From: Burkholderiales bacterium
Lineage (GTDB): Bacteria; Pseudomonadota; Gammaproteobacteria; Burkholderiales; JAHFRG01
Assembly (NCBI GenBank): GCA_035518095.1
Contig: DATIXX010000010.1
Location: forward strand, 1 to 64,000
Reading direction: 5' to 3'
Length of the DNA stretch: 64,000 bases
This document shows positions 63,479 to 64,000 of the stretch, piece after piece. Both the position numbers and the translations under genes were made by a program. The notes under the pieces are model-generated. The model was not told where the DNA came from and ran no database searches. It saw only the letters and a program-made list of their open reading frames with translations. How positions within the stretch are numbered: the first letter of the stretch is position 1; the number at the start of each line of letters is the position of its first letter.

Positions 63479-64000
63479 TCATTTTTTTTCAGCGCGGTTC
63501 CGAAGGGCTTCTAACATATCCTTGATGTACGGCGCCATGACAGTACGCGCCACGGGGCGCGCCGCGGCAGATTTGAATCCTCCAACCTGGTCGGTCGAGA
63601 CGCGGGCGACATAGATCAGTAGCGTGCCGTCCTTGGTCGGGATCGCCGCGACGATCTGCTGCATCGAGTTGTAATCGTGGCTGGCGTAATATGTGCGCTC
63701 GACGTTGACATAGGCATAGTCTACGAACATGGCCATGCGGTGCGTCAGTATGTAGGTCGGACGGTCGAAGAGTTCGACGTTGAACCAATGAAAGGATTCT
63801 TCGAACTTATCCTTCGTTACTTTTTCCTTGGCAGCCGGGTAGTGCAGAAGCAGGTCGTGCAAGTGGGGCACGTGCTTTTCCAGCCCCGCGCTTTCCTTGG
63901 TGGCAAGGAGCAATTCGTCGCGGACAGACCGTTGTGAGTTCTTCCCGCGCTGGTACGGGGCAATGCCTGCCAGGCCCTTTGTCCGATAGGCCTGATACCT
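63479..64000 (-). CDS. Hypothetical protein, N-terminus beyond window
   Basis: The frame is open from the right edge to a stop at 63479, giving at least 173 residues. An in-frame TTG at 63913 is not a convincing start because the frame carries on sensibly upstream (GLAGIAPYQRGKN). It contains a helix-rich first part and a strand-rich part with DRPTYILTHRMAMFVDYAYVN and VARVSTDQVGGFKS, then a helical basic C-terminus. I recall similar unnamed betaproteobacterial proteins, perhaps exported, but no function. Signal peptide, if any, is outside the window. Confidence 0.65.
   Translation of the reverse strand, partial: RYQAYRTKGLAGIAPYQRGKNSQRSVRDELLLATKESAGLEKHVPHLHDLLLHYPAAKEKVTKDKFEESFHWFNVELFDRPTYILTHRMAMFVDYAYVNVERTYYASHDYNSMQQIVAAIPTKDGTLLIYVARVSTDQVGGFKSAAARPVARTVMAPYIKDMLEALRNRAEKK

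Overview
The window looks like chromosomal DNA of a betaproteobacterium. Support comes from family-level protein resemblance and gene order: trxA-rho-rpmE, a BktB-type thiolase near a phasin, rplU-rpmA-obgE-proB, pilS/pilR followed by ampD, and a Kdo-hydroxylase-type oxygenase. I cannot name the genus. The DNA is GC-rich: one 60-base line inside addA (7201-7260) counts 70% GC. The first kilobase is clearly AT-richer: line 61-120 counts 47% and line 661-720 counts 32%.

Layout. (1) 1-857: the end of an AT-rich accessory operon read leftwards, with a compact QueC-like gene overlapping a TGT-superfamily gene cut by the window edge. (2) 1206-10552: an OsmC protein, then a leftward run addB-addA-gst-SDR-SDR, and a seven-iron ferredoxin. 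(3) 10982-15684: trxA, rho and rpmE rightwards, and modABC leftwards. (4) 15788-20756: an M48 lipoprotein protease, a Kdo-hydroxylase-like oxygenase, an ArnT-like glycosyltransferase and Hsp33. (5) 20873-29454: polyhydroxyalkanoate-linked genes (bktB, phaP), then orn, a Ste24-like protease, a cytochrome c, a CobD/CbiB-like protein and greB. (6) 29455-38687: a gene-poor stretch with long intergenic regions, holding a patatin, a Nudix hydrolase, an FAH protein, an ACT protein, an FlK-like thioesterase, an aminotransferase, a lytic transglycosylase and a histone H1-like protein. (7) 38920-51271: nrdAB with a candidate NrdR-controlled promoter, the PP0621-pilS-pilR-ampD overlap operon, tRNA-Pro(CGG), ispB, rplU-rpmA, obgE and proB. 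(8) 51283-64000: a DUF3501/Fe-S/rubrerythrin cluster, a CBS protein, rppH, proS, a lytic transglycosylase, a TlpA protein, a PilZ-like protein, YihY, wrbA with a HugZ-like gene, and a repeat-like stretch near the right edge.

Most of the window is housekeeping. The best candidate for something unusual is the queC/TGT pair at the left edge. The same pairing of families occurs in type IV CBASS anti-phage operons and in DNA 7-deazaguanine modification clusters. Here queC seems to be the promoter-proximal gene, and the rest of the system lies beyond the window. The second candidate is the rubrerythrin/Fe-S/DUF3501 operon, whose biochemistry is not obvious from its parts.
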